From JAAYBF01 sp963715445 (GTDB lineage Bacteria > Actinomycetota > Thermoleophilia > Solirubrobacterales > Thermoleophilaceae): a stretch of DNA of 64,000 nucleotides. The position numbers and the translations under genes were made by a program. Of the stretch, positions 16,131-26,830 are shown one piece after another. Location of the stretch: assembly GCA_963715445.1 (NCBI GenBank), contig OY970240.1, forward strand, positions 1,612,001 to 1,676,000, in the 5' to 3' direction. The notes beneath the pieces were generated by a model. That model saw only the letters and a program-made list of their open reading frames with translations. It made no database searches and had not been told where the DNA came from. Position 1 is the stretch's first letter. Each line of letters starts with the position of its first letter.

Positions 16131-18760
16131 AGCTGCTGCGCCTGCGCCTCGAGAACTTCCGGTCCTTCGCCGAGGCCGACCTCGACTTCAACGCCGACGG
16201 CCTGATCGGGATCCGGGGCCCGAACGGCGCCGGCAAGAGCTCGCTGTTCGAGGCGATCGAGTTCGCCCTCTACGGCAAGCGCCCGAGCGAGGCGCGCATG
16301 GGGGTACGCCGCGACGGCGCTCCCGCGGGAGCTCCATGCAGCGTGCGGGTGGACTTCGAGTTCGACGGCTGCCAGGTCACGGTTGCGCGCTCGGAGGACA
16401 GGGCGAGCCTGCTCAAGGACGGGCGGGAGGTGGTCCGCGAGCTGCGTGCCACGACGACCGAGCTGGAGCGTCTGCTGGGTCTCAACCGCGAGCAGTTCAC
16501 CGCCACCTTCTACGCGCGTCAGCGCGAGGTGCAGTCATTCGCGCGGGTGGATCGAAAGCGCCGGATCGAGGAGCTCCTTGGCCTCACGCGCGTGCGGGAG
16601 GCGGCGCGCTTCGCCAGGGAGGACGGCCGCCACCAGGAGGCGGTGGTGCGCGCGCTGCAGGAGCGTGCGGCGGATCTCGACGCAGCCAAGGCGCTGGTCT
16701 CCTTGTGTGAGGCGCAGGCGGCGGAGTTCGCGCCGGCGGCAGAGGCGGCACGCAAGGCGCGCGACGCTCTCGCCGCTGCCCGGGGAGCGGCGTGGCAGGC
16801 GCTCACCGAGGCGCGGGGCCGGGCCAAGCGGGCGTACGAGGCCGAACGGGAGGCGGCGGTCGCCGGTCAGCGAGCCGAGGCGGCCACGCAGCGGCGGGAC
16901 GAGACCGCTCAGATGCTCCAGTCCGCGTGCAAGGCCGCTGCGGAGCTCCGGGCCGTTGCGCCCGAGGCGGCGCGGCTCGCCGAGCTCGAGGCCCGCGTCC
17001 GCGACCAGGAGCTGCAGCGGCTTGCCGTCGAGCGGGCGCAGCGCCTGCGGGCATCGATCGCCGAGGCGGAGGCTGGCTCCACGAGGCTCGCGGTGGAGCT
17101 GGCGCGAGCCCCCGAGCCGGCGCCGACGCCCGATGCCCTTCGCTGCGCGCTGGCCGAGGCAGAGCGGCAGCTGGAGGAGAGGACGGCCCGGCTCCTGGCG
17201 CTGGCGGGTGAGCTGTCCGCGGCCTCCGAGGAGTGGCGGCGGGGCGAGGAGGCGCTCCGGAAGGCCGCCCGCGGGAAGGCGCTCGACGAGCAGATGGCCG
17301 AGCTCGCGTCCCTGAGGGACAAGGCCGAGCCGCTTGGCGCTTGGCTGCTCCGGCTGGAGGGAGACCGCATCGAGACCGAGCGCAGGCTGGCGCAGGCACG
17401 GGAGCACCGCGACGACGCGGTACGCGAGGGTCGGGACGCCCGCTGCCCGCACTGCCTGCGCCCCTACGGTGAGCAGCACGAGGATGTTCTCACGGCCCTC
17501 GAGAAGGAGCTGGGAGCGCTCGAGGTGCGGCGCGGCCGGACGCGTGCGTCGCTCGAGCTGGTGCGTGAAGAGCAGCGGCAGCTCACAGCGAGCCTGGAGG
17601 CGTTCGGGCGTCTGGAGGCCGAGCGCGCGCTTCTGAGCGTCCCGGTCGGCGCTCTGCCGGACGTCGAGGCGCTCGCCCGGCGGGTTGGCGATCTCGAGGC
17701 TGAGCGTGGCCACTCGATAGGGGCACGGGAGGCGATGGCGCGCCAGATCGTGGAGCTGAAGGCGGGGCTCGAGTCGGCTGTGGCTCGTGAGTCCGCGCGC
17801 CGCGACCTGGCCGGTCGGCTGGCCCGCGAGCGGGAGAAGGGCGAGGCGCTGGCGCGGGACCTGGCCGAGCTGCCGCCGGGGAGCTACGACGCCGACGCCC
17901 ACGAGCAGACTCGCGCGCTGCTCGAGAAGGCCCGGCGCGCCGAGGCCCGCTGCGTCCGGCTGCGGCCGAAGGCCGAGGAGGTCGGCCGGTTCGAGCGGCG
18001 GCTGGCCGTCGAGCAGGAGGCGATGGCCACGGCCGCTGGACGCGCGAAGGAGCTCAAGGCGGTGGCCGCCGCCCGCCACGGCGATCAGAACGCTTTCGAG
18101 CGAGCGGAGGCGAAGGTCGGGGAGCTCGATGAGCAGCTGCGTGTCGCGGGGGAGGGGCTGGCCGAGGCCGAGCAGCGCGTCCTGCGCGACCGCAAGGACC
18201 TGGAGGCCGCTCGCCAGGCGCTGGAGCGGACGCTCGGCGAGCGCGCGCAGCTGGCCGACGCCCGTCAGGAGCTGCGCTATCAGACCGTCACCGCGGACCT
18301 CTTGAAGGCGTATGCGACGGATGCCCAGCGCCGCACCTTCCCCGCGCTCGAGAAGGAGACGGCCGAGCTGCTCGCTCGCTTGAGCTCGAGCAAGTACGGG
18401 GATGTGCGGCTGGACGACAACGCCGACGTCCTCCTCCTGGCGGATGGAGAGCACCGCCCGCTCAAGCGCTTCTCCGGCGGCGAGCAGGATCTGACCAACG
18501 TCTGCCTGCGGCTGGCCCTCTCGCGCACGCTCGCCCGCCAGCGCGGCACCGATGCCGGCCTGGTGATCCTCGACGAGGTGTTCGGCAGTCAGGACCTCGA
18601 TCACCGCAAGGCGCTGCTCGACCAGCTGCGCGAGCTGGAGCGCGACTTCAGGCAGGTCTTCGTGGTTTCCCACTTCGACGACGTCGTGGCTGTGTGCGAC
18701 GTGCAGGTCGACGTCGAGCGGGTGGACGGCGTCAGCTGCGCGACGGTGAGTGCCCAGTAG
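16127..18760 (+). CDS. sbcC: Rad50/SbcC family ATPase with zinc hook
   Basis: Translation from TTG at 16127, overlapping the sbcD stop, gives 877 residues. Walker A GPNGAGKSS is at 31-39, a Q-loop follows, and the Rad50 Cys hook CPHC sits almost exactly mid-protein at 440-443, between two long Glu/Ala/Arg-rich coiled coils. The ABC signature SGGEQ is at 783-787 and Walker B LVILDE at 812-817. It would tether DNA ends and drive the SbcD nuclease. Length is shorter than E. coli SbcC (about 1050) but normal for actinobacterial forms. Confidence 0.93.
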   Translation: MKLLRLRLENFRSFAEADLDFNADGLIGIRGPNGAGKSSLFEAIEFALYGKRPSEARMGVRRDGAPAGAPCSVRVDFEFDGCQVTVARSEDRASLLKDGREVVRELRATTTELERLLGLNREQFTATFYARQREVQSFARVDRKRRIEELLGLTRVREAARFAREDGRHQEAVVRALQERAADLDAAKALVSLCEAQAAEFAPAAEAARKARDALAAARGAAWQALTEARGRAKRAYEAEREAAVAGQRAEAATQRRDETAQMLQSACKAAAELRAVAPEAARLAELEARVRDQELQRLAVERAQRLRASIAEAEAGSTRLAVELARAPEPAPTPDALRCALAEAERQLEERTARLLALAGELSAASEEWRRGEEALRKAARGKALDEQMAELASLRDKAEPLGAWLLRLEGDRIETERRLAQAREHRDDAVREGRDARCPHCLRPYGEQHEDVLTALEKELGALEVRRGRTRASLELVREEQRQLTASLEAFGRLEAERALLSVPVGALPDVEALARRVGDLEAERGHSIGAREAMARQIVELKAGLESAVARESARRDLAGRLAREREKGEALARDLAELPPGSYDADAHEQTRALLEKARRAEARCVRLRPKAEEVGRFERRLAVEQEAMATAAGRAKELKAVAAARHGDQNAFERAEAKVGELDEQLRVAGEGLAEAEQRVLRDRKDLEAARQALERTLGERAQLADARQELRYQTVTADLLKAYATDAQRRTFPALEKETAELLARLSSSKYGDVRLDDNADVLLLADGEHRPLKRFSGGEQDLTNVCLRLALSRTLARQRGTDAGLVILDEVFGSQDLDHRKALLDQLRELERDFRQVFVVSHFDDVVAVCDVQVDVERVDGVSCATVSAQ

Positions 18761-18772
18761 CCGGGCGGGCAT

Positions 18773-18778
18773 TAGGTT
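18773..18778 (+). promoter_or_regulatory. -10-like element TAGGTT, probable leaderless start of the SDR gene
   Basis: TAGGTT ends 6 nt before the ATG at 18785 and no Shine-Dalgarno sequence lies between. Transcription would then begin at or next to the start codon. No -35 consensus is visible. Confidence 0.4.
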
Positions 18779-18784
18779 TCAGCT

Positions 18785-19867
18785 ATGCCCTCCTCGCTTC
18801 TGACCGGGTTCCCCGGGTTCATCGGCCGCCGGCTCGTGCGCGACCTACTGACGGCCGACAAGAAGGCCCGCGTGATCGCCCTCGTCGAGCCCCGCATGAT
18901 GGAGGCCGCAGCCGCGGCCGCGGCGGAGATCGATCCCAGCCGGATCGAGATCCTGCCGGGCGACATCGCGGAGCGCCGCCTCGGCCTCGCCGACGCCGAG
19001 TATGCGCGCCTGACGGGGGAGGTGCGCCACGTCTACCACCTGGCCGCGATCTACGACCTCGCTGTGCCGAAGGAGCTTGCCCAGCGCGTCAACGTGGACG
19101 GCACGGGCAACGTGCTCGAGCTGTGCCTGGCGGCCAAGAAGCTCGAGCGGCTCGTGTACATCAGCACCGCTTACGTCGCGGGCAAGCGCACCGGGGTCGT
19201 CTACGAGCACGAGCTCGTGATGGGCCAGGACTTCAAGAACCACTACGAGTCGACGAAGTTCCAGGCCGAGGTCTGGGTGCGTCAGATGATGGACCGGGTG
19301 CCGACGACGGTGGTGCGGCCGGCGATCGTGGTCGGCGATTCGCAGACCGGCGAGACCCAGAAGTTCGACGGGCCCTACTTCATCCTGCGCACGCTCTCCC
19401 AGGCGATGCGCCAGAACCGCCCGCCGATGCAGATCGGCCGCTCAGAGGCGAACTTCAACGTCGTCCCGATCGACTACGTGGTGAAGGCGATCGCCGCCGC
19501 GGGAGCCGATGCTGCGATGACTGGGGAGACGCTGCACCTCGTGGACCCCGACCCGCTCAGCGCCCACCGGCTGGTCGAGGTCCTGTCGGAGTCCTATGCC
19601 GGCCGTGCCCCGCGCGGCAGCGTGCCGCCCGCGGTCGTCCAGGCGGCGCTGCGCGTCCCGGCGCTGCGCCGGTACCTGGGCGACGTGCCGGTGGAGGCGG
19701 TTGCCTACCTCAACCACTCGGTCACCTTCGACACGCGCCGCACCGTCGACCTGCTCAGCCCGCACGGGCTCACGCCGCCGCACTTCGGCTCGTACGTGGA
19801 GCCGATGGTCGAGTTCTTCCGGGCCCACGAGCACGACCCGGCGTTCGCTCTGCGCGCCGCTTCCTGA
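18785..19867 (+). CDS. Extended SDR, acyl-reductase-like (NAD_binding_4 type)
   Basis: A 360-residue NAD(P)-dependent protein. The dinucleotide loop TGFPGFIGRRL is at the N-terminus, YHLAAIYDL near residue 83, the catalytic Ser/Thr in YISTAYVAGK near 124, and the Tyr-Lys pair in YESTKFQAE near 155. The sequence resembles fatty acyl-CoA/thioester reductase domains and male-sterility-type SDRs more than sugar epimerases. It could reduce a thioester or act on a lipid. It follows sbcC but has its own candidate promoter, and it is convergent with the secreted protein gene. Confidence 0.75.
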   Translation: MPSSLLTGFPGFIGRRLVRDLLTADKKARVIALVEPRMMEAAAAAAAEIDPSRIEILPGDIAERRLGLADAEYARLTGEVRHVYHLAAIYDLAVPKELAQRVNVDGTGNVLELCLAAKKLERLVYISTAYVAGKRTGVVYEHELVMGQDFKNHYESTKFQAEVWVRQMMDRVPTTVVRPAIVVGDSQTGETQKFDGPYFILRTLSQAMRQNRPPMQIGRSEANFNVVPIDYVVKAIAAAGADAAMTGETLHLVDPDPLSAHRLVEVLSESYAGRAPRGSVPPAVVQAALRVPALRRYLGDVPVEAVAYLNHSVTFDTRRTVDLLSPHGLTPPHFGSYVEPMVEFFRAHEHDPAFALRAAS

Positions 19868-19881
19868 GCGACCTTCACGCG

Positions 19882-19909
19882 CTCCCGGACCGACGGCTCG
19901 GCCCGGGAG
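19882..19909. terminator. Hairpin between convergent genes (possible bidirectional terminator)
   Basis: CTCCCGG at 19882-19888 pairs with CCGGGAG at 19903-19909, and an inner CCGA/TCGG stem closes the loop. It lies between the SDR stop and the stop of the convergent secreted-protein gene. No U-run follows on either strand, so termination is not certain. Confidence 0.45.
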
Positions 19910-19922
19910 GCGAAGGCCTGCG

Positions 19923-20414
19923 CTAGCCCGCGGTGGGGACGGCGTTCTTGAACGTCACCTTGCCGGTCTTGCAGCCGTTCCAGGACGCCTTGACGACGAT
20001 CGACGTCTTGGTCGAGCTCTTGAACTTGCCGCTGAAGCTCCCCTTGGCGTCCATGAAAGGGGGGTACTCGTTGGTGCCCTTCACCGAGTACTTGCCCTTC
20101 TTGTTCGGCTTCTTGGGCTTCTTGACGGTGAAGTCGATCTGGGTCAGGGCGCTGGTCAGGCCGGGCACCTGGCAGACCTTGCCGTCGGAGTCCTTGAACT
20201 TGGCCCGGATCGTCGCGGAGACGATCTTGCCCTCGCTGAAGACGATCACGGCGAAGCCGCGCTTGGCGGTGGTGGGCGACGCGTAGGCGGCGTCGGGCTG
20301 CGGCTTGACCGACTTCTTCTTGGCGCTCGTGGCGGGAGCGGCGAAGGCGGTTGCGGTGAGCGCGGCGGCGAGCCCGATGGCGAGCACGCGACGCGGCTTG
20401 GATCCTGAGGTCAT
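19923..20414 (-). CDS. Secreted Lys-rich protein of unknown function
   Basis: A 163-residue protein with a clear Sec signal: basic MTSGSKPRR, hydrophobic core VLAIGLAAALTATAFA, and a likely cleavage after ATSA near residue 31. The mature part is rich in Lys, Ser and Thr and looks beta-rich. Its only two Cys (KVCQVPG and NGCKTG) could form a disulphide. I do not recognise a family; similar Lys-rich exported proteins are common in this lineage. GAAAGGACC upstream of the ATG is a good ribosome-binding site. It lies between convergent SDR and the greA gene. Confidence 0.7.
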   Translation of the reverse strand: MTSGSKPRRVLAIGLAAALTATAFAAPATSAKKKSVKPQPDAAYASPTTAKRGFAVIVFSEGKIVSATIRAKFKDSDGKVCQVPGLTSALTQIDFTVKKPKKPNKKGKYSVKGTNEYPPFMDAKGSFSGKFKSSTKTSIVVKASWNGCKTGKVTFKNAVPTAG

Positions 20415-20584
20415 GCGGGGCGGGTCCTTTCGTCTGATGAGAGGCCAGTGGGGAAGGGCCTGGAGCGGAGCCCCGCGAGCCTACAAGCAGTCGTGGCGCT
20501 AGGCCACAGGGGCTGCGTGCCGCGCTTCCGCGACCCTCGCCGCCGCTTCGATAGCGGCGACGGCAAACGCGTGCCGCGTGGGGG

Positions 20585-21055
20585 CTAGGAGTGCTCGATC
20601 GCGAGGATGCGCATCGTGCGCTTGCCGGTCGGCGTCTCGAGCGTCGGCTCGTCGCCCACCTTCGAGTCGGACAGCGCCTTGCCCACCGGCGAGTCGATCG
20701 AGAGCAGCCCGTCGCTGGGGCTGGCCTCGAGCTTGGGAACGAGCTTGTGGCGCATCTCCTTGCCCGTCTTGACGTCCGTGTAGGTCACGGTCGAGCCCAT
20801 GCCGGCGGTGTCGCCGTCCGCGGCCTCCACGACCTCCGCCGAGCGAATCTGGTCCCGCAGGCCGGCGATCTTCACCTCGAGCATCGCGGCGTCGTTCTTG
20901 GCGGCGTGGTACTCGGCGTTCTCCTTCAGGTCACCCCACTCGCGCGCCGTCTTGATCTTCGCGGCGATCTCGCGCCGTCCCTCTCCCTCGAGACGTGCGA
21001 TCTCCTCGTTGAGCCGCTCCAGTGCGGCGGCGGTGAGCTTGGTCGTGTCGGACAT
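20585..21055 (-). CDS. greA: Transcription elongation factor GreA
   Basis: I choose the ATG at 21055, giving 156 residues beginning MSDTTKLTAAALERLNEEI, the standard GreA length. An upstream ATG at 21097 would add 14 unconserved residues. The N-terminal coiled coil carries the acidic tip motif GDLKENAEYHAAK near residue 42, which enters the RNA polymerase secondary channel and stimulates cleavage of backtracked RNA. The C-terminal FKBP-like domain has IDSPVGKALSDSKVGDE. GAGG lies just upstream of the start. It is transcribed away from the SMR/TetR pair. Confidence 0.95.
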   Translation of the reverse strand: MSDTTKLTAAALERLNEEIARLEGEGRREIAAKIKTAREWGDLKENAEYHAAKNDAAMLEVKIAGLRDQIRSAEVVEAADGDTAGMGSTVTYTDVKTGKEMRHKLVPKLEASPSDGLLSIDSPVGKALSDSKVGDEPTLETPTGKRTMRILAIEHS

Positions 21056-21127
21056 CTGCCTCGAGTCGGTCGGGAGATCTGGGGTGGAAGGGATCAACGC
21101 TAGCGTGCTCGCCAGCGGTCATGTACA

Positions 21128-21150
21128 GTTGTACAGTACATCTGTACAAC
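21128..21150. promoter_or_regulatory. Operator: perfect 9-bp inverted repeat before the SMR-tetR genes
   Basis: GTTGTACAG (21128-21136) and CTGTACAAC (21142-21150) are exact reverse complements separated by TACAT. A TGTACA half-copy precedes them at 21122-21127. It lies 21 nt before the SMR start codon. A TAGCGT -10-like element sits at 21100-21105, so a bound regulator would block transcription. The size fits a TetR dimer site, and the TetR gene is next. Confidence 0.7.
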
Positions 21151-21171
21151 TCATTGATTGGAGTGGTTCTC

Positions 21172-21495
21172 ATGCCAGCCGGAGTGCTTCTGGGCCTAGC
21201 GATCCTCACTGAGGTGATCGGCACGGTCCTGCTGCGCGTGTCGGACGGCTTCTCCAAGCCGCTTCCGTCGGCCGGCGTGGTGGTGATGTACGTCATCTCC
21301 GTCATCTTCCTGGCGCGTGTGCTGAAGGAGATGGAGATCGGCTTCACCTACGCGGTGTGGGCGGGTGTGGGCACCGCCGCGGTCGCGATCATCGGCGTCG
21401 CGGTGTGGGACGAGCCGCTGGGCATGGTCAAGGTGCTGAGCTTGATGGCGGTGATAGCCGGTGTCGTCGGACTCAATCTCGCCGCCTCCCACTGA
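21172..21495 (+). CDS. SMR family multidrug/quaternary-ammonium efflux protein
   Basis: The ATG at 21172 gives 107 residues with four membrane helices, the exact size of EmrE-like proteins. The essential membrane Glu falls at position 14 in LAILTEVIGT, as in EmrE. Other family features are the conserved Tyr-Ala-Val-Trp-Ala-Gly phrase in FTYAVWAGVGTA and the end GLNLAASH. It works as a dimer exchanging protons for cationic drugs. A start further upstream at 21121 would place the operator inside the gene and is rejected. It overlaps tetR by 35 nt. Confidence 0.92.
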   Translation: MPAGVLLGLAILTEVIGTVLLRVSDGFSKPLPSAGVVVMYVISVIFLARVLKEMEIGFTYAVWAGVGTAAVAIIGVAVWDEPLGMVKVLSLMAVIAGVVGLNLAASH

Positions 21496-22060
21496 GTCGC
21501 GAGGCGCCGCAAGGCGCCGCGTGCTGCTCGAGGCGACCGTCCGCCTGATCGGCGAGGGCGGGATCGCCGCTGTGGATCACCGGGCCGTGGCGGCAGCGGC
21601 CGGTGTCCCATTGGGGTCGACCACCTACTACTTCAAGTCGAAGGACGACATGGTCGCCCAGGCGCTCCACCACGTCGCCGAGCGCGAGGCGACGGAGATC
21701 GACGAGCGGGTCGCCGGCGGCCAGCTCGATGTCGAGGCGAAGCTGCTGCCGAAGCGGCTCGCCGATCTCGTCATTCAGATCTGGGCGGGCGATCGCATGA
21801 CCTTGCTCGCCCAGTACGAGCTCTACCTCGAGAGCGCCCGCCGCCCCGACCTGCGTCCTGCCGCCGAGCGCTGGGACCAGGCCTACCGCGACCTGCTCAG
21901 GCACGCGCTCGAGCGTCTCGGCGCTCCCGATCCGGAACGGCGCGCCCGCCTTCTCTGCGCGGGCCTCGACGGCCTTCTGCTCGACCACGTCGCCACCGGC
22001 AGCAACTCCCGAGAGCTCCGCTCGCTCGTCATCGAGCTGATCGAGCGCCTCGCCGCCTGA
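21461..22060 (+). CDS. TetR family transcriptional repressor
   Basis: A 199-residue regulator starting at GTG 21461, inside the 3' end of the SMR gene. The N-terminal helix-turn-helix runs from RRVLLEATVRLIGEGG through DHRAVAAAAGVPLGSTTYYF (about residues 18-58), a textbook TetR DNA-binding domain. The C-terminal ligand domain contains the helix MTLLAQYELYLESARRPDL. Co-transcription with the pump and the inverted repeat upstream make autoregulation with drug-induced release the simplest model. The exact inducer is unknown. Confidence 0.9.
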   Translation: MSSDSISPPPTESRGAARRRVLLEATVRLIGEGGIAAVDHRAVAAAAGVPLGSTTYYFKSKDDMVAQALHHVAEREATEIDERVAGGQLDVEAKLLPKRLADLVIQIWAGDRMTLLAQYELYLESARRPDLRPAAERWDQAYRDLLRHALERLGAPDPERRARLLCAGLDGLLLDHVATGSNSRELRSLVIELIERLAA

Positions 22061-22132
22061 CATGGACCTCGGCCTAGAAGCACGAAGACCGCCAGTCGGC
22101 GGCCCTCGTAACGACTAGCTGCAGGCCGCGGC

Positions 22133-24977
<2,845 letters not shown>

Positions 24978-24988
<11 letters not shown>

Positions 24989-25604
24989 GCTCTCTCCTCG
25001 TCGTGGCGCTGGTGTCCTCTCCGACCGCGACAACCGGTGTCGCAGAGGGGTTCGCGATGCTGGCACTTCTGCCAGACAGAACGGTGGGGGCGGCGGCGAG
25101 CTCCGTGAGGTCACCGCTCGCAGCTTGGATGTCGAGCTGCTCGGGCACGGGGCTCGGCTCCTCGGCGAGCCGGCGCAGCTCGGCTTCGAAATCGTCCAGG
25201 CCCTCGAAGTTCCGGTAGACGGAGGCGAACCGGATGGCGGCCACCCGGTCGAGCCCGATCAGCGCTCTCAGTGCAAGCTCTCCGATGCGCTCAGAGTCGA
25301 GCTCGCCACCGGCCGACCTGACATGCCCTTCGATAGCGATCGCGGCCGCCTCGAGCTGCGGCACGGTCACGGGGCGCTTGGTCACGGCTCGCACGAGCCC
25401 TCCCAGCAGCTTCTGGCGGTCGAACGCCTCGACCGAGCCGTCGCGCTTGCGAACGCCGAGCGACACGCTCTCCGCCCGCTCGTAGGTGGTGAAGCGGCTG
25501 CCGCAGCTCTCGCACTCGCGCCGCCGGCGGACGGCATCCCCGGGATCGGGCAGGCGAGAGTCCACGACGCGCGTGGAATCGAACGAGCAGTAGGGGCAAC
25601 GCAT
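24978..25604 (-). CDS. nrdR: Ribonucleotide reductase repressor NrdR with C-terminal extension
   Basis: A 208-residue protein with the N-terminal zinc ribbon CPYC ... CESC (residues 3-34) and an ATP-cone (about 45-135: VRKRDGSVEAFDRQKLLGGL). It represses RNR genes in response to dATP/ATP. Standard NrdR ends near residue 155; here about 50 further residues, rich in Ala, Ser, Thr and Pro, follow. The start ATG at 25604 is preceded by paired NrdR-box-like palindromes. It is in an operon with nrdJ, overlapping it by 11 nt, so it probably represses its own operon. Confidence 0.95.
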
Positions 25605-25612
25605 GCCGTTAC

Positions 25613-25660
25613 CTACGAGATGTAGTGGTCAGATCCTCCATCAAGCACTACATATTGTAG
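25613..25660. promoter_or_regulatory. Pair of NrdR-box-like palindromes upstream of nrdR-nrdJ
   Basis: CTAC-GAGAT-GTAG at 25613-25625 and CTAC-ATATT-GTAG at 25648-25660 share arms and spacing; the second extends to ACTACA-TAT-TGTAGT. Paired NrdR boxes near RNR promoters are well known. Centres are 35 bp apart, slightly more than the usual 31-32. The first box overlaps a possible -10 (TAGGTA, minus strand), so repression by occlusion is likely. Confidence 0.75.
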
Positions 25661-25760
25661 TAGCCGTCGGACGGAAAAACACCGTTAGAGGCCATGGGGA
25701 GGCGAAAAACGCGGAAAATGCCGCCTGATTCGAAGCCCGGACCCACGGAATCGGGTCGGC

Positions 25761-25797
25761 GCGCGAGTTTCGGACGCAATACGTCCGAAAGTCGCGC
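25761..25797. terminator. Long hairpin between the epimerase gene and nrdR
   Basis: Sixteen-base arms at 25761-25776 and 25782-25797 pair with one mismatch around loop CAATA. It lies 27 nt after the stop of the minus-strand epimerase gene and before nrdR, so it may end the epimerase transcript. No U-run follows on the minus strand, so a terminator role is provisional. Confidence 0.5.
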
Positions 25798-25823
25798 GTC
25801 GATGCCGCGCGTCGCGGCCGCCG

Positions 25824-26747
25824 CTAGCGCAGCGAGTCGAGCGTGCGCCCGAGGCCCTCGGCGAGCGGCACCTCGGCCGTCCATCCGAGCTCGCTCTTGG
25901 CGCGCGTCGCGTCGAGCGCGATGTGGCGCACCTCGCCGGGACGCTCGGGGGCCATATCGGCCTCGAACGGCCCGTCCGCCTGGGGGGCGAGCGCCTCGAT
26001 CAGGTCGAGCACGCTCGTCTGCAGCCCGGTGCCGATGTTGAACGGGCCGGTCGCATCCGAGGCGGCCGCCAGCAGGTTCGCCGAGATGACGTCGCCGACG
26101 AACACGTAGTCGCGCGTCTGGAGGCCGTCGCCGAACACCTTCGGCCGGCCGCCTTCGAGCAGCAGGCCGCAGTAGATCGCGATCACGCCGGCCTCGCCGA
26201 GCGGGTCCTGGCGCGGCCCGAAGACGTTGCCGTAGCGCAGCGACACCGTGGACAGTCCGTGCAGGCGGTGGAAGAGGTCGAGATAGCCCTCGGCCGCGTA
26301 CTTCGACTGGCCGTAGGGAGCCTCGGGGGCGACCGGGTGGTCCTCGGGGGCGGGGATGACCTTGCCCTCGCCGTAGATCGCGCCGCCGGTGGAGGAGTTC
26401 ACCACGCGCGCGCCCACGCGCCGCGCGGCCTCGAGGACATTGATCGTGCCGCCCACGTTGATCTGCGCGTCGAGCGCGGGGTCCGCCGCGGAGCGGCGCA
26501 CGTCGATCTGGGCGGCGAAGTGGAAGATCGCCTCCGGGCGCACGCGCTCGGCGAGCTCGATCACGGCCGCCTGGTCACGCACATCGAGCTCCACGAGCTC
26601 GGCGCCGGCGGCGAGCGCTCCGTCGAGGTTCTCCCGGCGACCGGTCGAGAGGTCGTCGAGCACGGTGACCTCGTCGCCTCTGGCAAGCAGGGCGTCGACG
26701 AGGTTCGAGCCGATGAATCCAGATCCGCCTGTGACTAGTGCGCGCAT
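25824..26747 (-). CDS. UDP-glucose 4-epimerase-like NAD-dependent epimerase/dehydratase
   Basis: The ATG at 26747 gives 307 residues starting MRALVTGGSGFIGSNLVDAL. A second ATG 12 nt upstream is possible, but a TAGCAT -10-like element at 26763-26758 would then abut it. The Rossmann loop GGSGFIG, HFAAQIDVRRS near residue 80, catalytic Ser in NSSTGGAIYGEG and the Tyr-Lys pair in PYGQSKYAAEGY are intact. It interconverts nucleotide sugars, probably UDP-glucose/UDP-galactose or a related pair. It is separate from the polysaccharide operon. Confidence 0.85.
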   Translation of the reverse strand: MRALVTGGSGFIGSNLVDALLARGDEVTVLDDLSTGRRENLDGALAAGAELVELDVRDQAAVIELAERVRPEAIFHFAAQIDVRRSAADPALDAQINVGGTINVLEAARRVGARVVNSSTGGAIYGEGKVIPAPEDHPVAPEAPYGQSKYAAEGYLDLFHRLHGLSTVSLRYGNVFGPRQDPLGEAGVIAIYCGLLLEGGRPKVFGDGLQTRDYVFVGDVISANLLAAASDATGPFNIGTGLQTSVLDLIEALAPQADGPFEADMAPERPGEVRHIALDATRAKSELGWTAEVPLAEGLGRTLDSLR

Positions 26748-26757
26748 GAGGCGCGGC

Positions 26758-26763
26758 ATGCTA
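26758..26763 (-). promoter_or_regulatory. -10-like TAGCAT before the epimerase gene
   Basis: On the minus strand TAGCAT ends 10 nt before the ATG at 26747, which supports that start over the ATG at 26759. No Shine-Dalgarno sequence intervenes, so the transcript is short-leadered or leaderless. Confidence 0.4.
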
Positions 26764-26817
26764 GCTGTCGGCCGGGAGCTTCGCCCGGCGCCACGCCGGG
26801 CGCTCCAGCGCCCCTGC

Positions 26818-26823
26818 TAGCGT
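26818..26823 (+). promoter_or_regulatory. -10-like TAGCGT, leaderless start of tmk
   Basis: TAGCGT ends 7 nt before the GTG at 26831. This places the transcription start on or next to the initiation codon. The same hexamer and the same spacing recur before the crotonase gene at 34437. Confidence 0.5.
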
Positions 26824-26830
26824 CGCGCCG

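Noticed and set aside
16535..18772. Minus-strand frame of 745 codons opposite sbcC
   Set aside because: Antisense shadow of the long coiled-coil gene; the plus strand has Walker, hook and signature motifs.
21121..21171. Upstream ATG at 21121 for the SMR gene
   Set aside because: It would make the operator part of the gene and add residues absent from SMR proteins; the ATG at 21172 puts the key Glu at position 14.
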